This document shows positions 8,872 through 17,926 of a DNA stretch of 64,000 nt, piece after piece. This DNA is from Lacticaseibacillus paracasei subsp. paracasei. GTDB taxonomy: Bacteria; Bacillota; Bacilli; Lactobacillales; Lactobacillaceae. The notes beneath the pieces were generated by a model, which was not told where the DNA came from, did no database searches, and was given only the letters and a program-made list of their open reading frames with translations. The stretch covers positions 1,736,001 to 1,800,000 of the forward strand of contig NZ_AP012541.1 in the NCBI RefSeq assembly GCF_000829035.1. Direction: 5' to 3'. The position numbers and the translations under genes are program-made. Numbering within the stretch: position 1 is the stretch's first letter; the number at the start of each line of letters is the position of its first letter.

Positions 8872-9546
8872 GTGTTTAAAATCATGATCGTAGAGGACGA
8901 TCTGACGATTAGTGGGCTGATCGCTGATAACTTAAAAAAATGGCAATTTGATCCAGTTGTGGTAACCGATTTTAATGCTGTATTTGATGACTTTTTGCAA
9001 GAAAAACCCCATTTAGTCTTATTGGATATTAATCTACCAGTTTTTGACGGCTATTATTGGGTTCAAAAAATCCGTGAAGTATCAAAGGTCCCTGTGATTT
9101 TCATTTCTAGTCGTAACACGAATATGGATATGGTCATGGCAATGAATATGGGCGCTGACGACTTTTTGAATAAGCCGTTTGCCATGGAAGTGTTGATCGC
9201 AAAAATCAACGCCTTGCTTCGACGAACCTACAATTATGCTGATCAAGGAACCGATGTTTTGGAACACAACGGCTTGATGTTGAACCTCAAAAACGGTACG
9301 GCACAAATTGGCGAAAACGAAATTAACCTGTCAAAAAATGAATATAAACTGTTACAAATCTTGATCCGGCAACACGGTCAAATCGTCAGCCGTTCCCGGT
9401 TATTAAAGGACTTATGGCAAGACGAGCGATTTGTTGATGACAATACACTTACCGTCAACATTAATCGCCTGCGCAAAAAAATCGAGGAAGCCGGGTTGAA
9501 AGATTATATTCAAACCAAGGTTGGACAAGGTTACATCGTTCCTTAG
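8872..9546 (+). CDS. OmpR-family response regulator (BceR-like)
   Basis: A 224-residue two-domain regulator. The receiver domain has the acidic pocket EDD at 8-10, phospho-acceptor D52 in LLDINLP and a conserved Lys near 101 in NKPF. The C-terminal winged helix has LSKNEYKLLQILIRQHG and VDDNTLTVNINRLRKKI. The start is GTG with GGAG about 9 bp upstream. The kinase gene follows after 11 bp. By analogy it controls the divergent ABC genes when the transporter senses a peptide antibiotic; other targets are possible. Confidence 0.92.
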   Translation: MFKIMIVEDDLTISGLIADNLKKWQFDPVVVTDFNAVFDDFLQEKPHLVLLDINLPVFDGYYWVQKIREVSKVPVIFISSRNTNMDMVMAMNMGADDFLNKPFAMEVLIAKINALLRRTYNYADQGTDVLEHNGLMLNLKNGTAQIGENEINLSKNEYKLLQILIRQHGQIVSRSRLLKDLWQDERFVDDNTLTVNINRLRKKIEEAGLKDYIQTKVGQGYIVP

Positions 9547-9557
9547 GAGGCTGGCAG

Positions 9558-10658
9558 ATGCGGTTTCGTGATTATTTAAAGGATCATTTAAGCCCGATTG
9601 GTGGCTATATTCTTTGTGTTGGTCTGGCGGCCTTGATCATCTGGCTTGACCCGCAGCATCGCGTTAAGGCCATGACGCTTTGGTACGCTGTGTTGTTAGT
9701 GACACTATTGGCCAGCGCTTTTTTGATCGCACGGTATTGGCGCGTACGGCGGTTCGCAGCTCGGCTTCAGGAACGGATCGATGCTCAGGAGGCTGCGTTA
9801 GATTGGCCCTTGCCTGGCGGTGAATCCGCAACCGAACAACTTGTGACGAAAACGTACAATCAAATTTTGACCCAGCATCGCCAACAAGTAACTGCCCTGC
9901 TAGCACAACAGCAAGATCAAAAAGACTTCATTGATTCTTGGGTGCACGAAATCAAAGTACCGCTCGCGGCAGTGACGTTGCTGGCCGAAAGTTTTGAGGG
10001 GCAAGTACCTGATGACAAACTGGATAATTTGAATCTGCAATTGGATCAAATCGAATTTTATGTCGAGCAAGTCTTGTATTACTCGCGTCTCGACAGCTTT
10101 TCAAAGGATTATTTGCTGCATGAGACATCATTGCGCCCGCTCATCAATGACGTAGTCGCCAACCAGCGGAACGGCTTTATCAATAAACGACTATCTTTCA
10201 GACTGAATGGCACCGATCAAATCGTATTGACAGACAACAAGTGGCTTCGCTTTATTCTTGCTCAGCTCATCTCCAATGCGGTCAAATATACGCCAGAAGG
10301 AGGCCGAATCACGGCTCTCATTCGTAACACCGGGAAGGAAACGCAACTACAGATTACTGATACCGGTATCGGCATCCCCAAAGATGAGCAACATCGTGTT
10401 TTTGAGAAGGGATTCACGGGCAGTAATGGGCGCCTTTCGAATCATAAGTCAACGGGATTAGGCTTGTTCTTGGCTGAAAAGTTAGCTGAAAAACTTGGCC
10501 ATCACTTGTCGTTAACCTCGGTAATCAATCAAGGTACCACGGTCACAATCCATTTTCCTTACGTGAGCTATTATGGTGAGGCCGATCAAACTGTGCACCA
10601 TCCTGAATCCCACGCGATTGCTGTGCAAACCCAGACTAGGTCACATCCAGACAGCTGA
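9558..10658 (+). CDS. Sensor histidine kinase, intramembrane-sensing (BceS-like)
   Basis: A 366-residue kinase. Two membrane helices fall within residues 13-60 with almost no extracellular loop, the architecture of intramembrane-sensing kinases that take their signal from a BceAB transporter. The H-box SWVHEIKVPLAAV has its His near 130, the N box is QLISNAVKYTPEGG, and the G boxes DTGIGIP and STGLGLFLAEKL follow. The ATG at 9558 follows TAGGAGGCTGGCAG. It forms an operon with the response regulator and ends at a strong terminator. Confidence 0.92.
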   Translation: MRFRDYLKDHLSPIGGYILCVGLAALIIWLDPQHRVKAMTLWYAVLLVTLLASAFLIARYWRVRRFAARLQERIDAQEAALDWPLPGGESATEQLVTKTYNQILTQHRQQVTALLAQQQDQKDFIDSWVHEIKVPLAAVTLLAESFEGQVPDDKLDNLNLQLDQIEFYVEQVLYYSRLDSFSKDYLLHETSLRPLINDVVANQRNGFINKRLSFRLNGTDQIVLTDNKWLRFILAQLISNAVKYTPEGGRITALIRNTGKETQLQITDTGIGIPKDEQHRVFEKGFTGSNGRLSNHKSTGLGLFLAEKLAEKLGHHLSLTSVINQGTTVTIHFPYVSYYGEADQTVHHPESHAIAVQTQTRSHPDS

Positions 10659-10726
10659 CGAATAAGATAGCATCAAGTAGTTGAATCAACCCTAGATCTC
10701 AAAATTGAGAGCCACCTATTCAACCA

Positions 10727-10767
10727 AATCGGCACCAGAGGCAAGCAGCCTCTGATGCCGATTTTTT
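10727..10767 (+). terminator. Terminator after the kinase gene
   Basis: AATCGGCACCAGAGGC / GCCTCTGATGCCGATT stem with one mismatch and a T-run on the plus strand. Confidence 0.88.
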
Positions 10768-10806
10768 AATAGATTATCTTATCGTCCTTCGAATTGCCTG
10801 AACGAA

Positions 10807-11385
10807 CTAACGAATCAGATTTTTCCACAACTTGACTTCGCCAGCCGCCATTGTTGCTGGTACGTCAATGATGCGCTGGTTAGCACTGCCACGAAACTGT
10901 AAGGTCAGATCCTTTTGCGCCAACAAAAAGCGACCGTCAACCAAAATATCGATCAATTTTAGCAACTCAAGTTTATCGTCTGAATCCTGAATCAATTCAT
11001 CATACGTATAGCCGCTCCAGCTCCAAATGTCTTTCTCATGCCCGAATTCTTGACGAATTCGTTTGCACAAGCGAATGCAGACTTGCGTGTTTAGGAAAGG
11101 CTCGCCGCCTAACAGCGTCAGACCCTGTACGTAACTTTGACTAAGATCGGTCATGATTTGATCCTCAAGTTCTTGTGTATAAGGTTTACCATAACGAAAA
11201 TTTTGTGCAACCCGATTGTAGCAACCAGGGCAAGCGAAACGGCAACCGGAGACATATAAACTACACCGAACCCCTTCGCCGTCAACAAAGTTAAACGGTT
11301 TGTAATCGGCGATGCGTTGCTGTGAAAGCTCACTGGCAAGCCATTCTTTAGGTTTGGGATTTTGGGGTAATTTATTTTCGATCAT
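10807..11385 (-). CDS. nrdG: Anaerobic ribonucleotide reductase activating protein
   Basis: Radical SAM activase that generates the glycyl radical on class III ribonucleotide reductase NrdD under anaerobiosis. The 192-residue protein has the 4Fe-4S motif C48-x3-C52-x2-C55 (CRFACPGC) and the downstream glycine motif TLLGGEPF. The ATG at 11385 follows AAGGAAGGCAGACAT, preferred over an ATG 33 bp upstream. The expected partner nrdD is not adjacent: the upstream neighbour on the same strand is the copper ATPase gene. The enzyme's partner must be encoded elsewhere. Confidence 0.93.
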   Translation of the reverse strand: MIENKLPQNPKPKEWLASELSQQRIADYKPFNFVDGEGVRCSLYVSGCRFACPGCYNRVAQNFRYGKPYTQELEDQIMTDLSQSYVQGLTLLGGEPFLNTQVCIRLCKRIRQEFGHEKDIWSWSGYTYDELIQDSDDKLELLKLIDILVDGRFLLAQKDLTLQFRGSANQRIIDVPATMAAGEVKLWKNLIR

Positions 11386-11511
11386 ATGTCTGCCTTCCTT
11401 GAGGGTGTGCCAACCCACGTGGTGTCACGCACCCAGCTGTTTAGTCTTGTGAATCCACTTTTTTCATCGTATCACGTTTCACCCCCAAGATGTAGTATCA
11501 GTTGTACACAA

Positions 11512-11553
11512 AATGCCGGCCTGTCATCTATATCTTGACGCCAGGCCGGCATT
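11512..11553 (-). terminator. Hairpin downstream of copB
   Basis: AATGCCGGCCTG / CAGGCCGGCATT forms a GC-rich 12-bp stem with an 18-nt loop just after the copB stop. The T-tract is short (ATTTTG), so termination may be partial. Confidence 0.6.
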
Positions 11554-11584
11554 CTCTGATGCTATACGTCATACACGTGACTTA

Positions 11585-13837
11585 TTAAGCGCGCTTTAAG
11601 TGCAGTGTCATTGCATTCAAAGCCACAACAATCGTTGACAACGACATGATCGCAGCACCGACCGCAGGACTGAGAATGAAGCCAACGGGGGCAAGAATCC
11701 CTGCAGCAAGCGGAATCGCCAGAATATTGTAACCAGCACCCCACCAAAGGTTTTGAACCATTTTCCGGTTAGTTGCTTTTGCCAATGACAAGAAGTTGAG
11801 AATATCGGCCGGGTCACTATGAACTAAGACAACATCGGCGGTATCAATCGCGACATCCGTCCCAGCTCCAATTGCAACACCGATGTCTGCTTGAGCCAAA
11901 CTAGGCGCATCGTTGACCCCGTCACCAACCATCATGACAACGCCATGCTGTTGATAAGCCTTCACTTGCGCAACTTTGTCTTCAGGTTTTAACTCTGCCT
12001 GAAATTCCGTCAGACCAAGCTGACCGGCCACTTTCTTAGCAGTTTCATGGTTATCACCAGTCAGCATCACAGGCGTAATCCCCTGCTGTTTCAACTCGGC
12101 AACAAATGCCTTACTGGAAGACTTCAACTGATCGCCTTCAGCCACCATGCCCAAAACGTGCTGACCTTTCAGCAAAAAGGCTAACGAATTTCCGGCAGCA
12201 GCCCACTGATCAGCCTGGGTTTTATCGTAGGTCAACTGATGATCCTGTAAATATCGGGCATTCACAATCTCATACTGAATGCCGTCGACTGTGCCTGACA
12301 GCCCGACACCCTTCATGACCTGAACATTTTCAGCAGCTGGCACTGTTAGCTTTTGCTCAATTGCTGCCGCTTTAATCCCAGTTGCAAGCGGATGCTCGGA
12401 ATGACTTTCCAAGGCGGCCATGGTTGCTAGAATTTCTTCCTGACTCTGATCAGCAAAATGCAACGTTGTGGCAACCGTAAACTTGCCTTCAGTCAGCGTC
12501 CCTGTCTTATCCATTAGCATGTACTTGGCTCGCTTGGCTGTTTCAAGCGCTTGGCGATTGCGAATCAACAACCCATTCGTGGCGCCAATACTGGTACTCC
12601 GAGCAATGACAAGCGGAATCGCCAACCCTAATGCATGTGGACAAGCAATAATGAAGACGGTGACCATCCGTTCAAAAGCGGTGGCCAGGCCGCTTGGCAT
12701 CCAGAGAATAAACGCCAGAATACCAATAGCTAACGCGGCATAGAACAACCAGCCGGCAACTTTGTCGGCCATGCCCTCGGCCTTACTTTTATTTGCTTGC
12801 GCACTTTGTACAAGCTTCATTACTTGGGCTAAATAGCCGCTTTCACCAGTACCTGTCACTTGGATTTCAATGACCCCATCTCCGTTGATGGAACCACCAA
12901 TAACTTTATCACCGCCTGCCTTACGAACAGCCTTGGCTTCGCCTGTGACAAGCGATTCATTGACACTACTGCTGCCGCTTACGATTTCGCCATCAGCTGG
13001 CATTTGTTCACCAGCCAAAACCCGTAATCGCGTGCCAACCTGAACCTCTGACAATGGCATATCCATCACACTGTCGCCATGAACCACATGCGCCTGATTT
13101 GGCAATAATGCAGCCAATTTTTCAACCGCATTACCAGCCGCCATCACAGCATTCATTTCAATCCAGTGACCCAGCAACATGATCACAATTAAAGTGGCCA
13201 GTTCCCAGAAGAAGTCCATCACCATAGCATGTGGCGCGATAAAGTGATTCATGACGAAAGCATAAAGCGAGTAACCGTACGCAACGGTGATCCCCATTGC
13301 AATCAAAGTCATCATTGCGGGCTGGCGACTTTGCAACTCTGATTTAGCGCCGGTCAAAAATGGCCAACCGCCATAGAAGAATAGAAATGACGAAAGAATC
13401 AGGACAAGCCAATCAGACCCAGGAAAAACTATTGGCAATTGCAAAACGCCGAGGTGGATATCCATCCCCATGAACTGCGAAAGCAACAACACGGGTATCA
13501 TGACGATCAAACTCACCCAAAACTTTTGCTTGAGATTTCCCATATGCATCATGTGACCCCCGCCATGATCCATCGAGCCGTGATCCATATGCATGTGCAT
13601 GTGATCCATCGCGCCGTGATTCATGTGCATCTGATCCATTGCTGCATGATCCATTGAACCCGGTTCCATCTGCATCTTCGCCATGCCAGCATGCTCTTCT
13701 TCAGAGTCGTGATCCATGTGCATGTGGTCCATATCGCCATGGTGACCCATCGCCATATGATCGTGGTTCATTTGATCTTTTTTGTCAGTCTGTGATCTTT
13801 TCGTATCGTTCATCGCTTTCATTTCATCGTCATTCAT
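11585..13837 (-). CDS. copB: Copper-translocating P-type ATPase with His/Met-rich N-terminus (CopB type)
   Basis: A 750-residue P1B ATPase that pumps copper across the membrane. The first 95 residues or so are extremely rich in His, Met and Asp with repeated MDHMHM-like units, a likely metal-binding tail. The intramembrane motif is C399-P-H, the CPH form of the CopB subclass rather than CPC. The phosphorylation site is D443-KTGT, with MLTGDN and GDGVNDAPSLAQADIG in the hinge. The ATG at 13837 follows AAGGAGGCTGCAC and overlaps the copY stop by 8 bp, so the two are coupled. Export direction is inferred from the CopB class and copY linkage. Confidence 0.93.
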   Translation of the reverse strand: MNDDEMKAMNDTKRSQTDKKDQMNHDHMAMGHHGDMDHMHMDHDSEEEHAGMAKMQMEPGSMDHAAMDQMHMNHGAMDHMHMHMDHGSMDHGGGHMMHMGNLKQKFWVSLIVMIPVLLLSQFMGMDIHLGVLQLPIVFPGSDWLVLILSSFLFFYGGWPFLTGAKSELQSRQPAMMTLIAMGITVAYGYSLYAFVMNHFIAPHAMVMDFFWELATLIVIMLLGHWIEMNAVMAAGNAVEKLAALLPNQAHVVHGDSVMDMPLSEVQVGTRLRVLAGEQMPADGEIVSGSSSVNESLVTGEAKAVRKAGGDKVIGGSINGDGVIEIQVTGTGESGYLAQVMKLVQSAQANKSKAEGMADKVAGWLFYAALAIGILAFILWMPSGLATAFERMVTVFIIACPHALGLAIPLVIARSTSIGATNGLLIRNRQALETAKRAKYMLMDKTGTLTEGKFTVATTLHFADQSQEEILATMAALESHSEHPLATGIKAAAIEQKLTVPAAENVQVMKGVGLSGTVDGIQYEIVNARYLQDHQLTYDKTQADQWAAAGNSLAFLLKGQHVLGMVAEGDQLKSSSKAFVAELKQQGITPVMLTGDNHETAKKVAGQLGLTEFQAELKPEDKVAQVKAYQQHGVVMMVGDGVNDAPSLAQADIGVAIGAGTDVAIDTADVVLVHSDPADILNFLSLAKATNRKMVQNLWWGAGYNILAIPLAAGILAPVGFILSPAVGAAIMSLSTIVVALNAMTLHLKRA

Positions 13838-14270
13838 GTGCAGCCTCCTTACAACCTTCTGGTAAACAATTACAACTAACTGTTTTCGGCGCATCGTGCT
13901 GCTTCGCTAAAAGCGTTTGTTGCAAGATCTCAATATCATGTTTCGAAAGGGTGACGTTCGTCATCAAGTGATTGATGGCCGTGCCGATTTTCATTTGACA
14001 AAGGTGGCTAAATAATTCCGCCACGGCGGCATCCATAGACTCTTGTTCACCCACTGCAGTGTGATAAAGAAATTCACGTCCATTTTTTTCAGTGGTTAAG
14101 GCGCCTTTTTTGACTAACCGTCCTAAAAAGGTTTTGGTCGTTGCCACTTTCCAGCCCATTTTTTCAGCAAGAATTGTTGCAAGCGTGCTACTTGTCAGTG
14201 GACCAAGTGTCCAGATAATTCGCATAACCTCCCATTCAGACTGGGAAATTTCAACTTTCGGTGTTTCCAT
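13830..14270 (-). CDS. copY: Copper-responsive repressor CopY
   Basis: A 146-residue BlaI/MecI/CopY-type winged-helix repressor (QSEWEVMRIIWTLGPLTSSTLA at the N-terminus). It represses cop genes until Cu(I) displaces Zn at its C-terminal cysteines. The C-terminus reads CNCLPEGC: CxCxxxxC is present but the last Cys of the usual CxCx4CxC is replaced (CKE). The ATG at 14270 has ACGGAGG 8 bp upstream, preferred over the ATG at 14339. Two cop boxes lie directly upstream. It is the first gene of the copY-copB operon. Confidence 0.92.
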   Translation of the reverse strand: METPKVEISQSEWEVMRIIWTLGPLTSSTLATILAEKMGWKVATTKTFLGRLVKKGALTTEKNGREFLYHTAVGEQESMDAAVAELFSHLCQMKIGTAINHLMTNVTLSKHDIEILQQTLLAKQHDAPKTVSCNCLPEGCKEAAHE

Positions 14271-14284
14271 CGCTTGCCTCCGTT

Positions 14285-14294
14285 TACATCTGTA
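14285..14294. promoter_or_regulatory. cop box 2 (CopY operator)
   Basis: TACATCTGTA matches the CopY consensus TACAnnTGTA. It lies between the promoter and the copY ribosome binding site, about 15 bp before the start codon. Confidence 0.85.
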
Positions 14295-14310
14295 ATCTAT
14301 CAACACCTTT

Positions 14311-14339
14311 AATTTACAACTGTAAACCATAAAAGTCAA
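14311..14339 (-). promoter_or_regulatory. copYB promoter overlapped by cop box 1
   Basis: Minus-strand -35 TTGACT (14339-14334), 17-bp spacer and -10 TAAATT (14316-14311). The cop box TACAACTGTA at 14315-14324, extended to TTTACAACTGTAAA, overlaps the spacer and -10, so CopY binding would block polymerase directly. Confidence 0.8.
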
Positions 14340-14360
14340 CCGCAGTTTCTTGAGCGCACA

Positions 14361-14386
14361 AAAATACCCCGGCTAGCCAGCCGAGG
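14361..14386 (-). terminator. Terminator of the pur operon
   Basis: CCTCGGCT-GGCT-AGCCGGGG followed by TATTTTT on the minus strand, 20 bp after the purD stop. It separates the pur operon from copY. Confidence 0.85.
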
Positions 14387-14407
14387 CGCGATTGTATTCA
14401 TTCACTT

Positions 14408-15646
14408 TTACAGTGTGTGGAACCCAATATCAGTGCGATAATCCAAAACGCCTTGAATTTTCTCCATGGCTGTTTTTGCCGCTTTAACGGCATCCGGCAA
14501 AGACTCCGCCCCAGCTACTACGGAGAAGATTCTACCAGCATGACTTTCCCAGCCGTGGTCACTTTTCGCCACTCCTGCTGGAAGCCAAGTTCCCTCTGGC
14601 CAATCTGTCGGCACAATGACGGGAACTGTCTTGAGCGCGCTGCTCGGGTACGCAGGATTAACGGCAACAAAGCAAGCATAGGCCTTATCGCTCAACGTCA
14701 AACTAGGTTGGCGGTTTGCTAATAAGTCGCTAATCAGTTGATAAAAATCATTTGTGATTTGCGGCAGCAGGACTTGCGTTTCTGGATCGCCAAAACGCAT
14801 GTTATATTCCAAAATCTTCGGTCCGTCAGGTGTGAAGATCAGTCCAATGTACATGACCCCTTGACCATCTAAGCCATCAGCCTGCATGCCCTTTAACGTT
14901 GCATCCACAAGCTGATGGGCAGCGGCTACTTGATCATCGTTAAATTGCGGTAACGGACTAATCGCCCCCATTCCGCCTGTATTAGGACCACGATCATTGG
15001 CAAAACGCCGCTTGTGATCCTGAGAAAGCGGCAGAATGACACGCTTTTCGCCATTAAACAAGGCCATGACAGAGGCTTCTTCACCCGCAAGATATTGCTC
15101 AAGTAGCACCGTTGCATCTGGAGAATCGGCATACATTTTTTCGATCGTTTCATCCAGCGTTTCAGCATCTTGGGCAATAGCGACGCCTTTTCCGGCTGCC
15201 AAACCGTCCTTTTTCAAGACTAGTGGCAAGCCCATTGTCGCGGCTTCGGCATGGGCATCAATAGCATTGTGAACCGTCTTGCTGCCGGCAGTCGGCAACT
15301 GATGGCGCGCCATAAAATCCTTGGCAAACGTTTTGCTGGCCTCTAACTGGGCAACTTTCTTGGTGACGCCAAAAATCGGTTGATCAGCTGCCTGAAAAGC
15401 ATCGACAATCCCAGCGGCTAACGGCACTTCGGGACCCACAAAAGTCAGATCAATTTGGTGGGTCTCAGCAAAGTCAATCAACTTGGTAAAGTCATTGTCA
15501 TCAATGTTGATCGGATCAACTCCCAGCAAGGTCATTGCCGGATTACCTGGCGCCACATAGACATGATCAACTTGCGGAGACTGTTTGAATTTTAAAGCAA
15601 GGGCACTTTCCCGGGCGCCGCCGCCAATGATCAAAACCTGTTTCAT
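14408..15646 (-). CDS. purD: Phosphoribosylamine-glycine ligase
   Basis: ATP-grasp enzyme of step 2 of IMP synthesis, joining glycine to phosphoribosylamine to make GAR. The 412-residue protein opens MKQVLIIGGGARESALA, with LPLVLKKDGLAAGKGVAIA as the ATP-grasp lysine/glycine region near 140-160. NDRGPNTGGMGAISPLP and EYNMRFGDPETQV carry the substrate and metal ligands. Full length. The ATG at 15646 follows AGGAGGTTACG. It is the last gene of the operon, separated from purH by a hairpin repeat rather than the overlaps seen elsewhere. Confidence 0.97.
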   Translation of the reverse strand: MKQVLIIGGGARESALALKFKQSPQVDHVYVAPGNPAMTLLGVDPINIDDNDFTKLIDFAETHQIDLTFVGPEVPLAAGIVDAFQAADQPIFGVTKKVAQLEASKTFAKDFMARHQLPTAGSKTVHNAIDAHAEAATMGLPLVLKKDGLAAGKGVAIAQDAETLDETIEKMYADSPDATVLLEQYLAGEEASVMALFNGEKRVILPLSQDHKRRFANDRGPNTGGMGAISPLPQFNDDQVAAAHQLVDATLKGMQADGLDGQGVMYIGLIFTPDGPKILEYNMRFGDPETQVLLPQITNDFYQLISDLLANRQPSLTLSDKAYACFVAVNPAYPSSALKTVPVIVPTDWPEGTWLPAGVAKSDHGWESHAGRIFSVVAGAESLPDAVKAAKTAMEKIQGVLDYRTDIGFHTL

Positions 15647-15704
15647 CGTAACCTCCTAGTGTATTTGCTGGTGGGGAAGCTTTATAAACGCGCCTGTTTT
15701 TCTC

Positions 15705-15828
15705 TTAAATGCGCTCATAGGCGCGGAAACCTATACATCAGAACCTTGAAGCTATCTGGCCAAAACCCAGCCAGTTCACCTCAAGACCACTTATGCTCCG
15801 GTTTCTAAACGCGCCTGTTCACGCTCTT
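15705..15828. repeat. Intergenic hairpin element, copy 1 (between purH and purD)
   Basis: Imperfect inverted repeat of about 124 bp. One end reads TTAAATGCGCTCATAGGCGC, the other is the complement of AAGAGCGTGAACAGGCGCG, and GAAACC/GGTTTC, CATCAG and CTTGA/TCAAG pair further in. It belongs to the family also found at 41509, 45892, 46020, 57695, 57868, 62911 and 62999. It fills the only large gap inside the pur operon. Confidence 0.75.
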
Positions 15829-15832
15829 CTTT

Positions 15833-17356
15833 TTAATGTCTAAAATGACGGACACCAGTTGTCACCATCGCAATACCGTACTGGTTAGCCTTTTCTATAG
15901 AATCTTTGTCCCGAATACTGCCGCCTGGTTGGATGATGGCTTTGATATCATGCTTAGCCGCGTAATCAACGCAGTCGTCCATTGGGAAGAAGGCATCACT
16001 GGCCATGACGGCGCCAGCAAAGTTGTCGTTTTGTTGGGCCTGGGTGAGGGCTAACTCAACCGAACCAATCCGATTCATTTGTCCTGCCCCAATGCCTAAC
16101 GTCTGATCAGCTTGGGCAACAACGATCGCGTTACTCTTCACGTGTTTGACGACTGTTTGCGCAAAAGCAAGTGCCTTGAGCTGCTCGTCTGTGGGTTTCA
16201 CCGTTGTCACAACAGTCAAATCAGCCGGTGTTTCTGTCTGATTGTCCCGCGTTTGAATCAGTAACCCGCCATAAATTGCTGTCGTCTCTGTTCCTAATTC
16301 AGCCGGCGTATCAGCTGTATTGATTGTAAGCAGCCGGACGTTTTTCTTTTTGGCCAACACAGCATAAGCATCATCATCAAATGCCGGTGCCATAATGATT
16401 TCAAGAAAAAGTTTGTGCATTTTTTCGGCAGTTGCTAGATCTACAGGCCGATTCAAGGCGATGATGCCACCAAAAATCGACATCGGATCAGCAGCATAGG
16501 CTTTGTCCCAAGCGCCTTCAATGGTTTTTCCAAGACCAATGCCACAAGGATTCATATGTTTGACAGCCACAACCGCTGGCTCGGAAAATTCACGAAGCAT
16601 CGCTAGCGCAGCATCAGCATCTTTGATGTTGTTATAGGACAGTTCTTTACCGTGCAACTGTTTGGCAGCGGCAAGGCTAGTTGGATTCGGATCAGGTTCA
16701 ACGTAAAACGCAGCTTGCTGATGGCTATTTTCACCATAGCGCAAATCTTGGCGCTTTGTGTAGGTCGGTGTGAAGTGCTCGGGAAATGGCTCAGGATCAA
16801 GATAATGCACAATTTGAGCATCATAAGCCGCTGTGATGGCAAAGACCTTAGCAGCCAGCTTTTGACGCAGATGAGCATCGTCTTGGTCAAGGCCGGTTAA
16901 AACAGCCTCGTAATCGGCCGGATCAACGACTGCCCAGACACTGTCGCTATTTTTAGCTGCTGCACGTAAGGCAGAAGGGCCACCGATATCGATTTGTTCG
17001 ATAGCTTCTGCCCTTGTAACATCTGGGCGTTTGATTGTGGCGGCAAACGGATAGAGATTGACACAAACCAAATCGACCGGTTGAATGTCGTGGTCAGCTA
17101 ACGCTTCCATATGGGCTGGATCATCGCGGCGTGCAAGAATGCCAGCATGAATCTTTGGATGCAGTGTCTTCACCCGACCATCGAGCATCTCGGGAAAACC
17201 AGTCACCTCTTCAACGCTGGTCACCGCAATACCGGCCGCAGCCAGTTCGCGATGCGTGCCGCCGGTTGAGACTAATTCAAATCCTCGATCAATCAAACCT
17301 TTGGCAAAAGAGACCAAACCTGTTTTATCCGAAACACTTAACAATGCACGCTTCAC
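15833..17356 (-). CDS. purH: Bifunctional AICAR formyltransferase / IMP cyclohydrolase
   Basis: Catalyses the last two steps of IMP synthesis. The 507-residue protein has the N-terminal MGS-like IMP cyclohydrolase domain ([46 protein letters not shown]). The C-terminal AICAR transformylase domain has [28 protein letters not shown] near 270 and [14 protein letters not shown] near the end. Full length. The start is GTG at 17356, directly abutting the purN stop (TAA-GTG), with AAGGAG upstream inside purN. Confidence 0.97.
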   Translation of the reverse strand: MKRALLSVSDKTGLVSFAKGLIDRGFELVSTGGTHRELAAAGIAVTSVEEVTGFPEMLDGRVKTLHPKIHAGILARRDDPAHMEALADHDIQPVDLVCVNLYPFAATIKRPDVTRAEAIEQIDIGGPSALRAAAKNSDSVWAVVDPADYEAVLTGLDQDDAHLRQKLAAKVFAITAAYDAQIVHYLDPEPFPEHFTPTYTKRQDLRYGENSHQQAAFYVEPDPNPTSLAAAKQLHGKELSYNNIKDADAALAMLREFSEPAVVAVKHMNPCGIGLGKTIEGAWDKAYAADPMSIFGGIIALNRPVDLATAEKMHKLFLEIIMAPAFDDDAYAVLAKKKNVRLLTINTADTPAELGTETTAIYGGLLIQTRDNQTETPADLTVVTTVKPTDEQLKALAFAQTVVKHVKSNAIVVAQADQTLGIGAGQMNRIGSVELALTQAQQNDNFAGAVMASDAFFPMDDCVDYAAKHDIKAIIQPGGSIRDKDSIEKANQYGIAMVTTGVRHFRH

Positions 17357-17926
17357 TTAAATCGCTCCTTCTTGAATGAGGTTCTTCACAGTTGCAGGGA
17401 AAATTTGATGTTCTTGGCGATGGATCGCCTGCTCAAGCTCGGCTAAGCTCATACCATCAGTGATATTGACTGGCACTTGGGCGATAATCTCGCCGGTGTC
17501 AATGCCAGCATCCACAAAATGCACCGTGACGCCGGTGACTTTCACCCCGTAGTCGAAAGCATCCTGAATACCTTGGCGCCCTGGAAAACTAGGTAGTAAA
17601 GCTGGATGCAAGTTGATGATTTTTTTAGGGAATGCCCTTAAAAGGGTTGGCCCGATGATACGCATGTAACCGGCCAAAATCAAGGCAGATACTGGCGGTA
17701 ACTGTTCTAAGATGGCCGTCTCTGCCGCCGTTTTATTAGGATAGCTTTTAAAATCAACTACGATCGTCAAAATGTTGCGTGCGGCAGCCTTTTGAATCAC
17801 CGGCGCCTGTGATTGATCACAAACCAGTGCGGCGATGCGATAACCGCTATCTGGTTGATCAGCGGCATTTGCCAACGCCTCAAAGTTGGTGCCATGACCA
17901 GATGCAAAAACAGCTAGATCTTTCAT
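17357..17926 (-). CDS. purN: Phosphoribosylglycinamide formyltransferase, folate-dependent
   Basis: Transfers a formyl group from 10-formyl-THF to GAR. The 189-residue protein starts MKDLAVFASGHGTNFEAL. The catalytic N-x-H motif is in KIINLHPALLPSFPG near 105-120, and the catalytic Asp lies in VTVHFVDAGIDTGEII near 140. The ATG overlaps the purM stop (ATGA) and the stop abuts purH. Confidence 0.96.
   Translation of the reverse strand: MKDLAVFASGHGTNFEALANAADQPDSGYRIAALVCDQSQAPVIQKAAARNILTIVVDFKSYPNKTAAETAILEQLPPVSALILAGYMRIIGPTLLRAFPKKIINLHPALLPSFPGRQGIQDAFDYGVKVTGVTVHFVDAGIDTGEIIAQVPVNITDGMSLAELEQAIHRQEHQIFPATVKNLIQEGAI

Noticed and set aside
13439..13971. Plus-strand open frames opposite the copper ATPase tail
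   Set aside because: Caused by the His/Met-rich repetitive coding sequence on the minus strand; no independent start signals.
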